DNA of 64,000 nucleotides from Caenorhabditis elegans. Its lineage: Eukaryota > Nematoda > Chromadorea > Rhabditida > Rhabditidae. Location: positions 12,710,001 to 12,774,000 of the forward strand of contig NC_003279.8 in assembly GCF_000002985.6 (NCBI RefSeq), written 5' to 3'. Under the pieces are notes generated by a model, which was not told where the DNA came from, did no database searches, and saw nothing but the letters and a program-made list of their open reading frames with translations. Position 1 is the stretch's first letter, and each line of letters starts with the position of its first letter. Made by a program: the position numbers and the translations under genes. Below, piece by piece: positions 45,316 through 57,720 of this stretch.

Positions 45316-46600
45316 CTCAAACTGGGATGTAGGGAAGGGAAATTTCTGGAGGGAGTCGTTTTTCGATTCCGCTTTCTTCAATAATTACATTTTGAGAAAA
45401 GGCGTTCGAAAAGCGTTTATTACTGATATGTCAGTCGGAAAACGAATTTTTGAAAATTTTATTACAGGATTGTACTCATTATTGATTTCCCAAAAAGGAG
45501 ACGTACAGTTGAGGTCTATATCTTGTACACAGACAGATGTATAGAACAAAAACAAGTTTTGGCCTGAAATTTATTATTCGGGATTATTCAAACTTTTTCG
45601 AGGCAACCAATCAGCGATTCGCAGGTTTAGCATTGGTTTTTGCGTTTGTACGCAGGTTTTCAACCTTCATTGGCAGAATAATGAATTGAAATCGCAAAAA
45701 AGGTGTGAGAATCTGTGTACAAGTTTTTTTTGTTCAGAATAATATTGGAATAATATAACATTTCAGGAGCTCCAGACAATAAGCAATAAGAAATTGTTTT
45801 TGAAGTATGAATTCGAAAATGTGGGAAGTAAAAAAAATCACGATGGAGCCCGCGAGCAACATTTTGGATATGAATGGTACTGTAATATCTTATACCGAAG
45901 TTTCGATTTACCACTAATTTGGCATGAAATAACCTCACAATCTTACGAGAATTATATTGACTAGCGGGCCCTGCGGGCCCGCCAGTTGTAGGGGGTGTAA
46001 GGCGAGTCCCCTTGCCGGGCGTAGGCTCTCGATTTCGCCTCGAACCTGTTAGAGGGTTCGTGAAAATTTCAGTAGGTCAATGGGAGTCTTCTTGTTTTTT
46101 GAGTTCGGTTTGACCAAAAACAGATGCACCCGATGAATCAGTTAAAGCTGAGTTTTGATTGATTGAAGTTTGAGGAGGCTTTATATTAGGGGAGACGTAC
46201 CCATATTTTGTATAAAATTGAGTATTTCTATTCGAATCCCGATTACTCACACAAAAAAAAATATGTCACTTGGTAGAATTGAACCAACTACCAAAATTTC
46301 TGCAGTCATACGCACTAACCACTCGGCCATGCGGGAGAGAGCTCAAACTGGAAGTAAGGAAGGTAAATTTCTGGACAGGAGTCGTTTTTCGATTCCGCTT
46401 TCTTCAATAATTACATTTTGAGAAAAGGCGTTCGAAAACCGTTTATTACTGATATGTCAGCGGAAAACCTAATTTTTGAAAGTTTTATTACAGGATTGTA
46501 CTCATTATTGATTTCCCAAAAAGGAGACGTACAGTTGAGGGCTATATCTTGTACACAGACAGATGTATAGAACAAAAACAAGTTTTGGCCTGAAAATTAA
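45316..46600. repeat. Pair of about 255-base direct repeats
   Basis: Sequence from CTCAAACTGG at 45316 to TTTTGGCCTGAAA at about 45567 recurs at 46342-46597 with few changes (TCGTTTTTCGATTCCGCTTT, GGATTGTACTCATTATTG, GTATAGAACAAAAACAAG in both). The intervening 0.77 kb includes a GC-rich patch (GCGGGCCCTGCGGGCCCGC near 45965) and a tRNA-like sequence. I see no gene. Confidence 0.85.
46262..46345 (-). repeat. tRNA-derived sequence (Ser/Leu-like, degenerate)
   Basis: On the minus strand, CCCGCATGGCCGAGTGGTTAG is a canonical A box and D arm, followed 40 bases later by GGTTCAATTC (B box), and the strand then runs into a run of T, a Pol III terminator. The acceptor and T stems do not fold canonically, so it is not a confident tRNA gene. 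It abuts the second of two direct repeats. Confidence 0.5.
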
Positions 46601-47834
46601 TAAAAATAATATCTCTTGGCAGAGTATTTCTAATGCGACGAAACTTCATCTTCCATTAAATAAAATCAAAAACTATGAATCAAAAATACATTCCGCAAAA
46701 CTTTAGTGGAAAAAATGTTCAGGAGACCCAGGAAACCACTCCCCCCAGTACTAAATTTTTGAATTATTTTTTTCTTGAAAAATTTTCCCACTGAACTTTT
46801 TACAAATTTTATATGTCTCGATGCGGCTTGATGAGACCTACACGTCAATTTTTGGAAAACTAAGAAAAATTGAAAACTGACCGAGTTATGATTGAAAAAG
46901 TAGATTCGCGAAATAGGGGAAGTGTGCAAAATTTGGCACTTAGTCGTCTTGCTCGGCCGACTCATAGAAATTTTTCCAATTCTGAGTTAAAAATCGTGTT
47001 CAGCGTACTTTTTTACGTGGGGTAAACAAAAAAAATATCAAAAAAGATGAAGTAGAACTTGAGATAAAGACGAAAAACTACTTTTTCGGAAAAAAAAATT
47101 TTTTTTGGCAAAATGTCATTTTTTCGCCTTTTGTTTTATCACAACTTTTTTCCATTTGCACTTATGAACTCAAACTTTTTTTCAAAAAATCAGTCTCTCT
47201 GAGTAGTATCTTGCACAGAAATTTGAAACAAAACCGAGCAAAACCCGAATTTTAATTCAATTAAAACATGCTTTTTTGGGGGTAAAAAGAGCAACAAAAA
47301 ATTTTTTCAAACTGGGGAAAGCCGTCCTGGGCTCAATTTTGCTCCGAACTTAATGCCGTTTTTTGCTCTACCGTGGGGCAAAATATTTCTAGTAGGATTT
47401 CAAATATTAGAGCATGAAGTCACACGGTTCAGGAGTTGTGAATGAAAACGAAGTGGGACATTTTTTCGCAAGCCAAAAAAAAACGCGAAAAAACGCGAAA
47501 AAGGGGCGGAGTTTGTACACTCGGCATTTATTAGAGGCTGCTTGGCAGAATAACATTATCATTAGAAAAAAATCAGTGGAAAACGGCTTAGAAACAAGGA
47601 AAAACCGTGCCGCAGGATTGCGAAGTCATGCCCCGCCTCTCTTTTTTTTTGTGCAACGCTGCTTTTTTTTCAAAATTCAAATTCACGGATTTCACGGAAT
47701 TCTGGCTTCCTCTCATAAATCGAAATGGCAGAGTTTGCCGAACTAGGCCATTTTGGGTTATTTATGTAGATTTACGGCGCGTCGCGGCTCGTTTTTAGTT
47801 GTAAACTTGGTGTATTTGTCCGTGTAGAGTACAC
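46600..47834. other. No gene seen
   Basis: AT-rich intergenic DNA with short open frames but no splice-consistent gene. A GTAGATTTACGGCGCGTCGC motif at 47766 resembles a dispersed motif near 16805. Confidence 0.4.
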
Positions 47835-48223
47835 CAGGGGTGTGCGGATAATAGCCGATTTAGCCGAATTTGCCGATCGGCTATTACGGCTAATTCAACT
47901 AACATATTTTTTTGGAAAACAAAATGTGGTGAATTTGTATTATTTTTTCCTATTTGAACAGTCGTTCATCCCTGAATTTGCTCAATAACAGTGAAAAAAT
48001 TAACCCAAAACCTGAATTAACAGAATGGACAAAAAAAGCTTAACCAAATGAATATTTTCCGAATTTGCCGAATTAGCCGAAAATTAGCCGATTTGAATGA
48101 CTGAGATTAGCCGAATTAGCCGTTAGCCGAAAATTTGAAAACTAGCCGTTAGCCGGTTCTCAAAAAATCGGCATTAGCCGATTTATTCGTTAGCCGAAAA
48201 AATCGGTTATCCGCACACCCCTG
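47835..48223. mobile_element. hAT-like non-autonomous element, 389 bp, intact
   Basis: The terminal inverted repeats are CAGGGGTGTGCGGATAA and TTATCCGCACACCCCTG. A perfect 8-base target duplication GAGTACAC lies at 47827-47834 and 48224-48231. The interior is full of TTAGCCGAATTAGCCG motifs and has no coding capacity. CAGGGGTG ends and 8-base duplications define hAT elements. Confidence 0.92.
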
Positions 48224-48523
48224 GAGTACACGACACTTTTCCACGCGCTATCCGGCAGGCGATTGTCAATGGAGCGCGAAAATTCAATGAGGAAGACCAG
48301 AACCCCGTGGGATTTTTGCAAAATTCATGTATTTAATAAATAAACTCCATATATATAAATATTGAAACGATGCAAAATACGGAAAGTATTCATTGTCAAA
48401 ACAGTGTGCTTTTGTATCAAAATAGAAAATTTTTTCTCAAATTCCGCAAATTGAGAAATTCGCAGAATACTGAAGACTTTCATTTATCCACCACTTTTTT
48501 TTCGGTACATTTATATTGCGAAA

Positions 48524-49469
48524 ATGTATAACGGGTATGCTGATGTTGATGATCTTCACGTCTATGTTTATTGTGGAAATACGCCGGAACTTCGTCTACA
48601 GGAGCTCGTTGCTGATGTTAAAATCACTATTCAACCAGAAAATGAGAAAAGCTGTTGCATTAAAAAGTTTCTCAGTTTGAAAGATAATAAATTCGAAAGT
48701 ATTGCAATGAGTGCTGATTTTGGAGATTTCGATGAAATGGTGTACAACTATGCGATTGATGGAAAGTGTACGATTGAAGCTGATATTACTATTATCAAAG
48801 AAGTTGGAGACGCAAGAGCTAAGCTGAGAGATTTTGGAGAAGAAACGAGGGATGTATCAGATGTCGTGATTAACGTTCAGAATGAGAAGTTCCATGTTTC
48901 CAAAATGGTATCTATTTCTGAGATATTCAAGATATATTTTCAATGATTTTTCAGTTTCTGGCCGCTCAATCATCTCACTTCAAGCTTCTCTTCAAAAATT
49001 CCAACGATTCTGAAATTGCTTTGGATGGAATCATTCCAGAAGATTTTCAAAATTTCCTGGAACTTCTCTACGGTGAACCAGCGCTGACTGGTAGGTTTCT
49101 GAAAAATTTGAAGCCTTTACTACAAAAATATTATTTCAGAGGACAGTGTCGAGGGAATCCTACAAATTGCTGCCAGATTTGATGTTTCCACGGTTATTCG
49201 TAAAGGTGAAGACTTTCTGCTCCAAAAATCGGAATTTTCACCTGAGAAGAAGCTGCAAATGTCTTTGAAGTATAATTTGGAGAATCTCAAGGTTTTGCTC
49301 GATTCTGTGCTAAAATGTTTTGTATACTGAAAATTTTCAGAGTAAATGCCTTTCCGAGGTCAAATCAGTTGCTGATATTCGTTCCGTTTTGCCAAAGGAC
49401 ATAAAAGAAATGGATCATTCTGTAATGGCGGAGCTCTTGGAAAAGTCACTGGGTCTTCAAAAGACTTGA
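48524..49469 (+). CDS. MATH-BTB domain protein, 266 aa
   Basis: The exons are 48524-48907, 48955-49090, 49140-49291 and 49341-49469. It is closely related to the gene at 40036-42047: from DVSDVVINVQNEKFHVSKM through FLAAQSSHFKLLFKNSND and NFLELLYGEPALT the exon structure and sequence match, including the phase-1 donor after PALT. Here the BTB fold is completed (VEGILQIAARFDVSTVIRKG), followed by a helical C-terminal region ending LLEKSLGLQKT. The MATH part is shorter, and the N-terminal coiled coil of the first gene is absent. Likely role: CUL-3 adaptor, by family analogy. The start Met (MYNGYADVDD) gives an incomplete MATH domain, so an upstream exon is possible. Confidence 0.8.
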
Positions 49470-49755
49470 ATTGTTTCATTGATTTTTCTGATCCAAATTT
49501 GTTAATTTTCACTATTGTTTTGTTGTTGAATTCTTCAATTTAAGCTTTTTTTCTAAATGAAAAATTGTCCAGAAAAACGAATTGAAAAAGCAAAACAATA
49601 TTTATTGATTTTTACAATTTCCGAAACATTTTCAAATCTTTTTTGAAAATATCGAAGAACAAGAGAAGGGCGGTGCAAACCGAAAAGCTTTCAAAACGAC
49701 ACGTATTTTGGCGGGAAAATTTAAAAATTCAGGAAAAAAGTTAGATGTGCAGGTG

Positions 49756-52700
49756 TTACTGTAGACGCAAAGTCTGTAAGAGTGTTTGCACCAATTGCGT
49801 CAGACTTGACGCCAATTGGAGAGCCGTCGAGTTGGAAGCCTGAAAAAAATCGATAATTGATCATGTGGTTGAATTATCGATTTTATTCAAAAATCAGTAA
49901 AATTCTAGAAAATCGATACTTTAATTATCGATTTTTTTATATTTTTCTGAAAATCTTACATTTGCTGAAACTTGTTGCAACTCCTGCACAACTTGTGGAG
50001 ATGGGGTTGCTCGTGAGTCGATTCCTGTAAATTATCGATTTTTGGGTGTATAAATTAGCTCTATTGATAATTTTTTTATAAGTTTCTCACGAACGTGTAA
50101 TAATCTTTAAAATTTAAAATTTCTGCATTTTTCCAATTTATTTGTGATGTAAACTTGCAAAATGACAATTCTCATTAGAGCGCACTTTCCTCTAGCTTTA
50201 AACTTTTCAAAATTTTGGCAAATGTATAATAACTGACTATTTCGATTTGAAGATAATTGTACTGGATAATGAGTTGATGTCGTGTAGGCGTAACCATTCT
50301 GCTGTTGATTTACGAGAACTGCTGGCACATCTGGATAGTTTCAAATTTGGCGCCAAATTCAAAAAATTCAAAAACCTCGTTGAACAGCTGACGTGGCATT
50401 TTGATCTAAATTTCCGTTACTAAAATGTTTAAAAGTTGTCGTTTCGATCGTCTCGACTAGTGGCATTACACTTGAAGTGGAATACGCAAATGTCGTTGAA
50501 TAGTTCTGAAATTGTGTGCGTTGGGGCGTGGTTGCATTGGCGGAAATTTGAAAGTCTTGTAACTTTTTAGTGGTAAGAGGTAGGGAAAAGTTGTCAACTA
50601 GTAAAATATAGGAAATTTAATGGGAATTATATTGTTAATTAAAAATTTCAGTAACATTGAGTTTCCGCCGAGATATAAAGGATTTAAAAAATTTAAAGTT
50701 ACAAATTGGAAACGCGTATACCTTTTTCACTGTTTAATATGCCAAAAAGTTGTCAACTAACAAAATGTAGGAAATTTTATGTACAACATTTTGTTAGTAG
50801 ACCATTTTTTCGTATCTGTTATATCTGCTGAGATAACGCCTTACCAATGTTGGTGGGGCATCCTGTTGTGGGCTGTCGTAGGCCACGGCAGCCGGTTCTT
50901 CATTTGTGGAGTTGTCTGGAAAATTTAATTAGGCTTAAACCTGGTTTCAGCTTGGTTCAGACTCAGACTACAAACTAAAGAGCCGTCCAGCCTCAACCAC
51001 CTTTTGTAGTTTGTAGTCTACGCCACTATATTTGAATACATATGTGTAACTATGCAAAAAATGTGTCAATTTGATTTAAACAAAACGCATAGTTGTACAA
51101 ATTATCCAAAAATGCTTTCCAATATATTGTGAGGCTCAGGGTACATTTTAGTTTGTAGTTTGTAGTTTATGAATCAACTAACCCAAATTTCCAAAACTGA
51201 AATGTTTCATAGTAGTAGTTGTTGGTGTTTCTACAGTAGTCGGGTACTGTGAACTAGTTTCATATTGGAAATTTGTTTGATTTCCAGTATTTCCAGAGTT
51301 CACAGAATTGTTTCCAGTGGTATTTCTATTTCCAGAGTCATTTTGCACATTTCGAGCCGCGAAAAGCGATGGTGGGTAGTGTGAGGAGGTACTGTAGACG
51401 TATGGAGTTGTCGACTCGACTGGTGTATCCCTAAGGACTCCGTTACTTTGAGCATCTGCTGCTGAGAGCATTTGGAGCACATATGTGCTCACAGAGCCAG
51501 CTGCGTGTACGGCTCCGTTCATGGTACCTGAAAATTTTAAATGTAATTTTAAATTGCAAAATTCGATGAAAAATCTAAAAAAGCTACTGCGAAATTGCCT
51601 TTGAACAAAGTTACAGTCTGTTAAAGTTTGGTTGAGGCTGAAAGTTCTGTAGTTTGTAGTGTGAGGCTCAACCAATTTTTTATGCACCATAACTTTCTTC
51701 AAAATGATCGATTTTTTACCGTTCAAAAACCAAAATATTGAGGGAAAATTGAAGAACCTAGATTTCAATATAATCTTCAGTTTTTTCAAAAATTAAAATT
51801 CTGACCCACCCAAATTGTGCGAGGCAATATCCGCAGTAGCAATATGTACATTTTGGTACAAAGTATGGAAATCGTTGAGATATTTCAGGGATTCTAATGG
51901 AATATTAAGCTTCAATGTTGGAATTGTTCCTTTCGCCAAGTCGTCCGTGGCAAAGTTGACGTCACTGCAAAAATTGATTTTTAAAAGATTTTTGGTGGGT
52001 TCTGCGATACTGTGAACTACAAACTACAAACTACAAACTACTAGCTACTAACCTACATATTGTAGTCGTTTCCCGATTTCGAATTTGATAGTTTCAAAAG
52101 TTTTTAACAGTTTTTCAAATTTTCCCAAACATCTTACCTAACATCCAATGGCGAAAAATCAGCAAATCTCAGCGAGTACATAATCGCCTGAGTGTACAAT
52201 TTGCGGCGGGTCTCGAACGGAACATCGTAGGAGAAATGGGCGATACCCCAAAGTGTTGATGACGCTGATGTGGAGTTGTCTGAAAATTTTTTGAATTTTC
52301 GGAGTTTTTCTGATAATGCTTAGTTTTTGAAAAGTTAAAATCGGTTCATTTGGAGCGAAGTTACGGTGCATCGAAGATTGGTTGAGGCTCAGACTGCAAA
52401 CTACAAACTATAATATAATCCTAGCTGAGCTTCAACCATCATTCTGTAGTTTGTAGTTTTAAAAATGGTTGAGGCGCTATTAGGATTGTAGTTTATAGTT
52501 TGTAGTATAAACCTTTGAGATTCACCAACTTTCGGTGCACCATAACTTTGTTCAAACTGGACCAATTTTCATGGTTCAAAAACCAAAATTCACTACAGAA
52601 ACTTCTTAAGATTAATAGTTTAAACATTTTAAATTTACAAAAGTCTGGAAAAACCCACCACAACTCGCCGCAAAAGTGGTATCAAATGTGGTCAGCCATA

Positions 52701-54948
52701 CCAATGGACCAGTCGCCGACGTGTAGATCACTTTTCCGCTCCGCCCATTTAGCCGCCACGTGGCACGTTGGAATGACATTGTGAAGTAGTAGGCGTGGCC
52801 TGTTGGACCGTAGTTTTCTGGAAATTTTTGTAGTTTGTAGTCTTAGAATTCGTAGACCGAAGTTTTTTTAATGTTTGGATGAAAGTTTAAATGTTTCAGT
52901 GCAATTTGATTAGAATTTGATGTCATTGTGGAAAAATGTTTTTAAGTTCGTTAAGGCTAAATATTTGTAGTTTGTAGTCTAGTTTGTAGTTTGTAGTGAC
53001 CAAAACTCTAAGGTAAACAAACGTTGTTTTTGAGTGGTTTTTATGCGGTTTCATTTTCGGAAATTAAAACAAAAAAAGTTCAAACATTTTTTTTCTCTAC
53101 TTCAATTTTTCCAAAAACTCACGAATAAGCTGCTGAAAGGGAGCTTCTGGTGCTGGTACCAGCTCAATATTTTCCAGTGTCGGAATTGGCACAGCTACAA
53201 TCACTTGACGGCCACTGAACCTTCGGCCGGCAGATGTTTGGACCACAGCTGGGAAGGCGGCTGGAAATTAGGATAATTTGAGTAAAAAATAGGAAAAATA
53301 ATGAAATGATGTTTTTAGAAAATAATGAAATTTTAGAAAAAATTTGAATTTTCAAATTTTAGAGATTTTTTTTCAAATTTTTTTTTTTGGAAATCAGAAA
53401 AAATAATTCAATGCTTGTTTTCTGGTTTTTGTAGTTTGTAGTTTGTAGTCTACAGTACCATCATTAACCGAAACGACACGTTGACTATATTCAATCAATA
53501 ATCCATCAGCAAGCCTTCTCACGACTTCATTCATTCCACCTTGTGCCAAAAGACTCTGCCCATGACCAAATCTCCGGAGAATTTCAACGGCTGTCGCATT
53601 TTGACTGGAACACGTCAGGGCCAGCTGAATTTCTGGAACTTGTTCTCCGGGAGCATCGAAAAATGTCTGAAAATGAGGGGAAATATGGGTTTGGCGGAAT
53701 TTTAAGATTGGTCAATATTAAAGAACGTGGTACACTAACCTGCATCATTCGGTTCACCGAATCTGCGTCAGCAGTGTCCATTTGCTGAGACATTGCTGAA
53801 ACTGAAGTATTTGTAAGATTTCCGAGAGTTTCTGGCGAATTGATAAGATCTGTGAAGAGGGTTGTACTCCATTGCTGTTGGAGGGATAGTTGTCTGGAAT
53901 TTTCAGAGAGTATTGTTAAATTAAAAAAAAAAAGCTCCTATGGATCTCAAAACCGGATAAAATTTCAGTCACTTGTGTCAAAACTGTACCTCTTCTTCCT
54001 TGTTTGCTGGAATACTGTATTATTACCACATGTCAACTGTTGTGTTGTACGAACATTCAATTCTTGAATTAGACTTAATAATTGGGTGTCCGTTGGAGAA
54101 ATGAACTGAGATCCTGAAAATGAAGCAATTTTGCATTATCTGGGGTACTGTAGATATCAAAAATGCACCGGATCTGACGACAAAATGCACTATTCTTCAA
54201 ATTTTTGTAAAAAGAGTCGGCATGTAGGAAGAAAACATTGGTGATTTCGAATTTCGTAATGAAAATCTTTAAAAATCGATAATTTTCAAGATTCAACGTA
54301 CCTGTATCTACGAATTCAACACCATTTCTTGTCTGCATTGTAGCATATCGAATTCTGCCACCAACTTGACCACGTGCTTCCAGTACTAATACGGATAGTC
54401 CTGGTCGATTTTGCTGGATGTTCCGGGCTGCTGTGAGCCCGGTAAGTCCTGCTCCGACAACGATGACATCATATATTGTTTGCTAGAATATAGAAACATT
54501 AGTTGAGGATTAGACTACAAACTACAATATTAATCTAGGGAGTTCTAAAAATTTTAATGTTAGAAAGTGAATATTTTGAGTGTAAAAATTCAAACATTTT
54601 TTCGAAAAATCGAAAAAATTTTTAATCTAAAAATTGGCCAAACATTTGGTTTTCAAGACTTTAGGCTAATTTTGAAATTCAAATCCTTAAGAAAAATGAA
54701 AAATTTAACTTATTTAAGGTGTTGCCAGGAATTTTCTTTTCAAAATTTTTGGAAAAAGTTGGAAAATTAAATTAAAAAACCCCAAAAAAATTGTTTTTTC
54801 ATTTTTTTGTTTCTCCCCTTACCTGAATATTAGAACTGCTAATATTTGCAGACGTTGGTTGCTGTTGTTGCTGTGACTGTTGTGAGAGTGTATTCTGTGC
54901 ATAGACGCAGACAGCCGCCCAAATGAATATCCACCACCCACGCAACAT
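49756..54948 (-). CDS. amx-2: Monoamine-oxidase-like flavin amine oxidase, 724 aa
   Basis: Fifteen exons on the minus strand: 54948-54823, 54482-54302, 54113-53990, 53893-53740, 53666-53459, 53260-53123, 52817-52659, 52279-52138, 51964-51810, 51527-51183, 50915-50845, 50505-50376, 50330-50238, 50024-49960 and 49839-49756. All phases agree; the 50238 donor (GTCAGT) is the weakest. The product has an N-terminal signal (MLRGWWIFIWAAVCVYA), a Gln/Ser linker, an FAD-binding fold (VIVVGAGLTGLTAARN, Gly52/54/57; LEARGQVGGRIR), a substrate domain, and GTMNGAVHAAG near residue 463. The covalent-flavin motif SGGCY of classical MAO is not evident. Residues from about 485 on are Thr/Ser/Asn-rich and repetitive. 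From memory, C. elegans amx-2 is 724 aa and has been linked to serotonin breakdown and to RAS/MAPK output in vulval development. Confidence 0.88.
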
Positions 54949-55206
54949 TTAGGTTTATTGCTGGAAAAATAAACATTTTTCGGTTTTTATATAGAAACAG
55001 TGGTCTAAATGACAAATGAAACGTGTCAACTGGGTTAACTATATAGTTTAGGTAAACGGATGAAGAAGGTAGGTTAAAAGTAAATAAACAGGTGGAAACT
55101 GGATATTTTATCCGGAAAAAACAAGTTTTCTTTTAAAATATAGGTTTAATAGTTAATTCCAATTTACAAAATAAACTAATATTACGTTTTCTTTTTTAGT
55201 CGGATA

Positions 55207-55653
55207 CAGGAATGGGCGGCAATTGCCGTTCGGCAAATTTTTTCGTCGACAAATCGGCAAATTTCCGGTTTGCCGATTTGCCAGAAATTTTTATTTCCAG
55301 CGAACTGCCAATTTTCAGTTTGCCGGATATCGAATTTGCCGGAAATGTTCAGAGGAATTTTTTAAAGAAACACTTAAGTTTTAATTAAAAATGTGCCTTT
55401 TTAAAAATTATCTCGTTTTCTTGAGATATTTTCAAAGAACATGCTTACTTTTCAAAAATAGGATGCGCGAAATTTTGCAAATTAAAATTGAAATTCTGAA
55501 ATTTCCAAAAAAAAAAATTGGAAAACCACAAATTGCCAAAAATTGTCGGCAAGTTCGGCAAATCGGCAATTTGCCGGTTTACTGATTTGATAAAAATTTT
55601 CAATTCCGGTAACTTGCTGTTTTTCCGGAAAAATCGTTTACCGCCCACACCTG
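55207..55653. mobile_element. hAT-like non-autonomous element, 447 bp
   Basis: The ends are CAGGAATGGGCGGCAATTGC and TTTACCGCCCACACCTG. The 8-base flanks GTCGGATA (55199-55206) and GTCTGATA (55654-55661) differ at one base. The interior has the same GGCAAATCGGCAATTTGCC motifs as the element at 12434-12764. Confidence 0.8.
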
Positions 55654-57544
55654 GTCTGATAGGGCCCACATTTAAACAATTAGATTTCATCTTTTGAGCT
55701 CTGAAACCTCAACTCATCTAGTTGCTCTGGGAGCAGTTATATTGTTTTAAAAACAATTTGATTGAAATCTCCTTCAAATTCTAGTTAATTCTCTTTTTGG
55801 AACCATCCAATTTGGTTAAATTTGAAGCTAGTTACGAATATTTGAAATTAAAGAAAAAAAATTTTGAGTTTCCCGCCAAAAATTGTTCTCAGAAAATTTG
55901 AATTTCCCACCAAATTTTTGATGTCGTTTTCTGATAACTACAAACTACAATATTCTCAGCCTCAACAAATATTCAGACTCAAAAATTCCATTAAGACATA
56001 CATAGTTGCAACACGAATAACATTCTTGAATCTGGAAAAAAAATCTAAAAAACCAGTTTCCAGTGACAATTAATACATGAGAATTTCCAATTCCAGTTAA
56101 AAAATCACTCAAAAGGGTAATATTTGAGGAATTTCTTCGGGAAATGACCGTCTATTTGATTGATGGGAGGAGGAAAAGGAGGGAAGGTGGTTCTGGAGAG
56201 AAATACATTAAAATGGTAATTGAACCGTATTTGCTTAATGGGCAATTTCTGAAGTTCAAGTACAGTACGTACCATATTGCGATAAAAATGACCAAAAAAC
56301 TGACTTTTCTCGGCTAATTTGAGTGGTTTTGGCCAAAGATATTAATAATTTAAAATTGGTGAGGCTCAGACTACAGCTACAAAATTTTGTAAAAATAACT
56401 ATTTTATCAATTTATCTTTCTTTTCGGACCTATTTTGCCTGTTGAAGCATTGGTTTTGCTCCACTATGAGCAAAGTTACAGCGATTTGAAATTTGGTTGA
56501 GGCTAAAAATTCTGTAGTTTGTAGTGTGAGCCTCTACCAAACTTTGAGGGCCTGTAACTTTGTTAGAAGTCGGCCTAGAAACTCGGTTCAAGAAACAAAT
56601 TTATGTAAAATCGGTAGAGGAACATAGTGAAGTAGAAATTTAGTGGCTTAGTTAGAAATATTTTGTAGTTTGTAGTGTAAGCCTCAACCACTTTTTGAAC
56701 CCTTATAACTGTTAGAAGTTGACCTAGAAACTTAGTCCAAGAGACAAATTTGTTTAAAATCGTCAGAGGAATCTACTTAAATTCAAGTCAAGTGGATTAA
56801 GAATATTTTGTAGTTTATAGTCTAAGCCTCTACCAAACTTTACAATAGAAAAAGTTGATTAGAATTAAAATATTTTCCCTAAATTTTGATAAACCAAAGT
56901 AAAAAACACTTGAAATGGGAACTAGTAAAATGAAAAGTATCAAAAAAACAACGAAAAAAAAACAGTCTCCTTTTCTCCGCAGACACTCATTGTTTGTACT
57001 TTTCGGCGGGAAGAAATGCCAGGGGGGATTATTTACAGATGATTTCCACACTTTTTCACGCGGAAACGAGTAGAAAACAAGAAATGGAGGAGAGGGAAAA
57101 GTTGCCGAAAGTTTTAGTTTTCAATTGAACTTTAAAGGTGACAAAAGGGGTTAGAGAAAGGGGGAAGTCCATTTATTTTTCAAGTAATTTTTTTAACTCT
57201 TCCACTTTCTACATGGTAATTAGGTGAGTAGAGGCTCACACTACAAACTACAACTGAACTTTTTTTGAAAATTGGTTAGCTAGATTTATCTGACAATTTT
57301 AATTATTTTGAGATTTAAATCATCTAGATTGGATCACTTTAAAGCAAGTTATGGGCAATCAAAGTTTCGTTGAGGCTCACACTACTACAAACTACACTTT
57401 TTGTTGGCCTCAACCAAATTTAAACAGTCTGTAACTTTGCTCAAAGTGGAGCAAAATTAGTGCTGCAAAGGAAAATATCGGCCAGAAATAGACGAACAAT
57501 TTGATGAAGTAAATTTCAAAAAAATTGTGTAGTTTGTAGTCGGA

Positions 57545-57720
57545 GCTTCAACCAAACTTTTAACTGGCGTGACGTGGTAAATCTCATTGGGTTTTTCCTA
57601 CCCACGTAAAATGAAATGAAACTAAAGAACCGCCAGACATGTTCTTCCGCGTGTCTAAGACCATCCCGAACTCGGAAATAGTACTGAAAAACGGAGAGAC
57701 GCAGAGATGGACAGTGTGCT
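57545..57720 (+). repeat. Duplicated block, copy 1
   Basis: About 170 bases from AACCAAACTTTTAACTGGCG to CGGAGAGACGCAGAG recur at 59878-60072 with only a few substitutions. This copy lacks the C tract. Confidence 0.9.
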
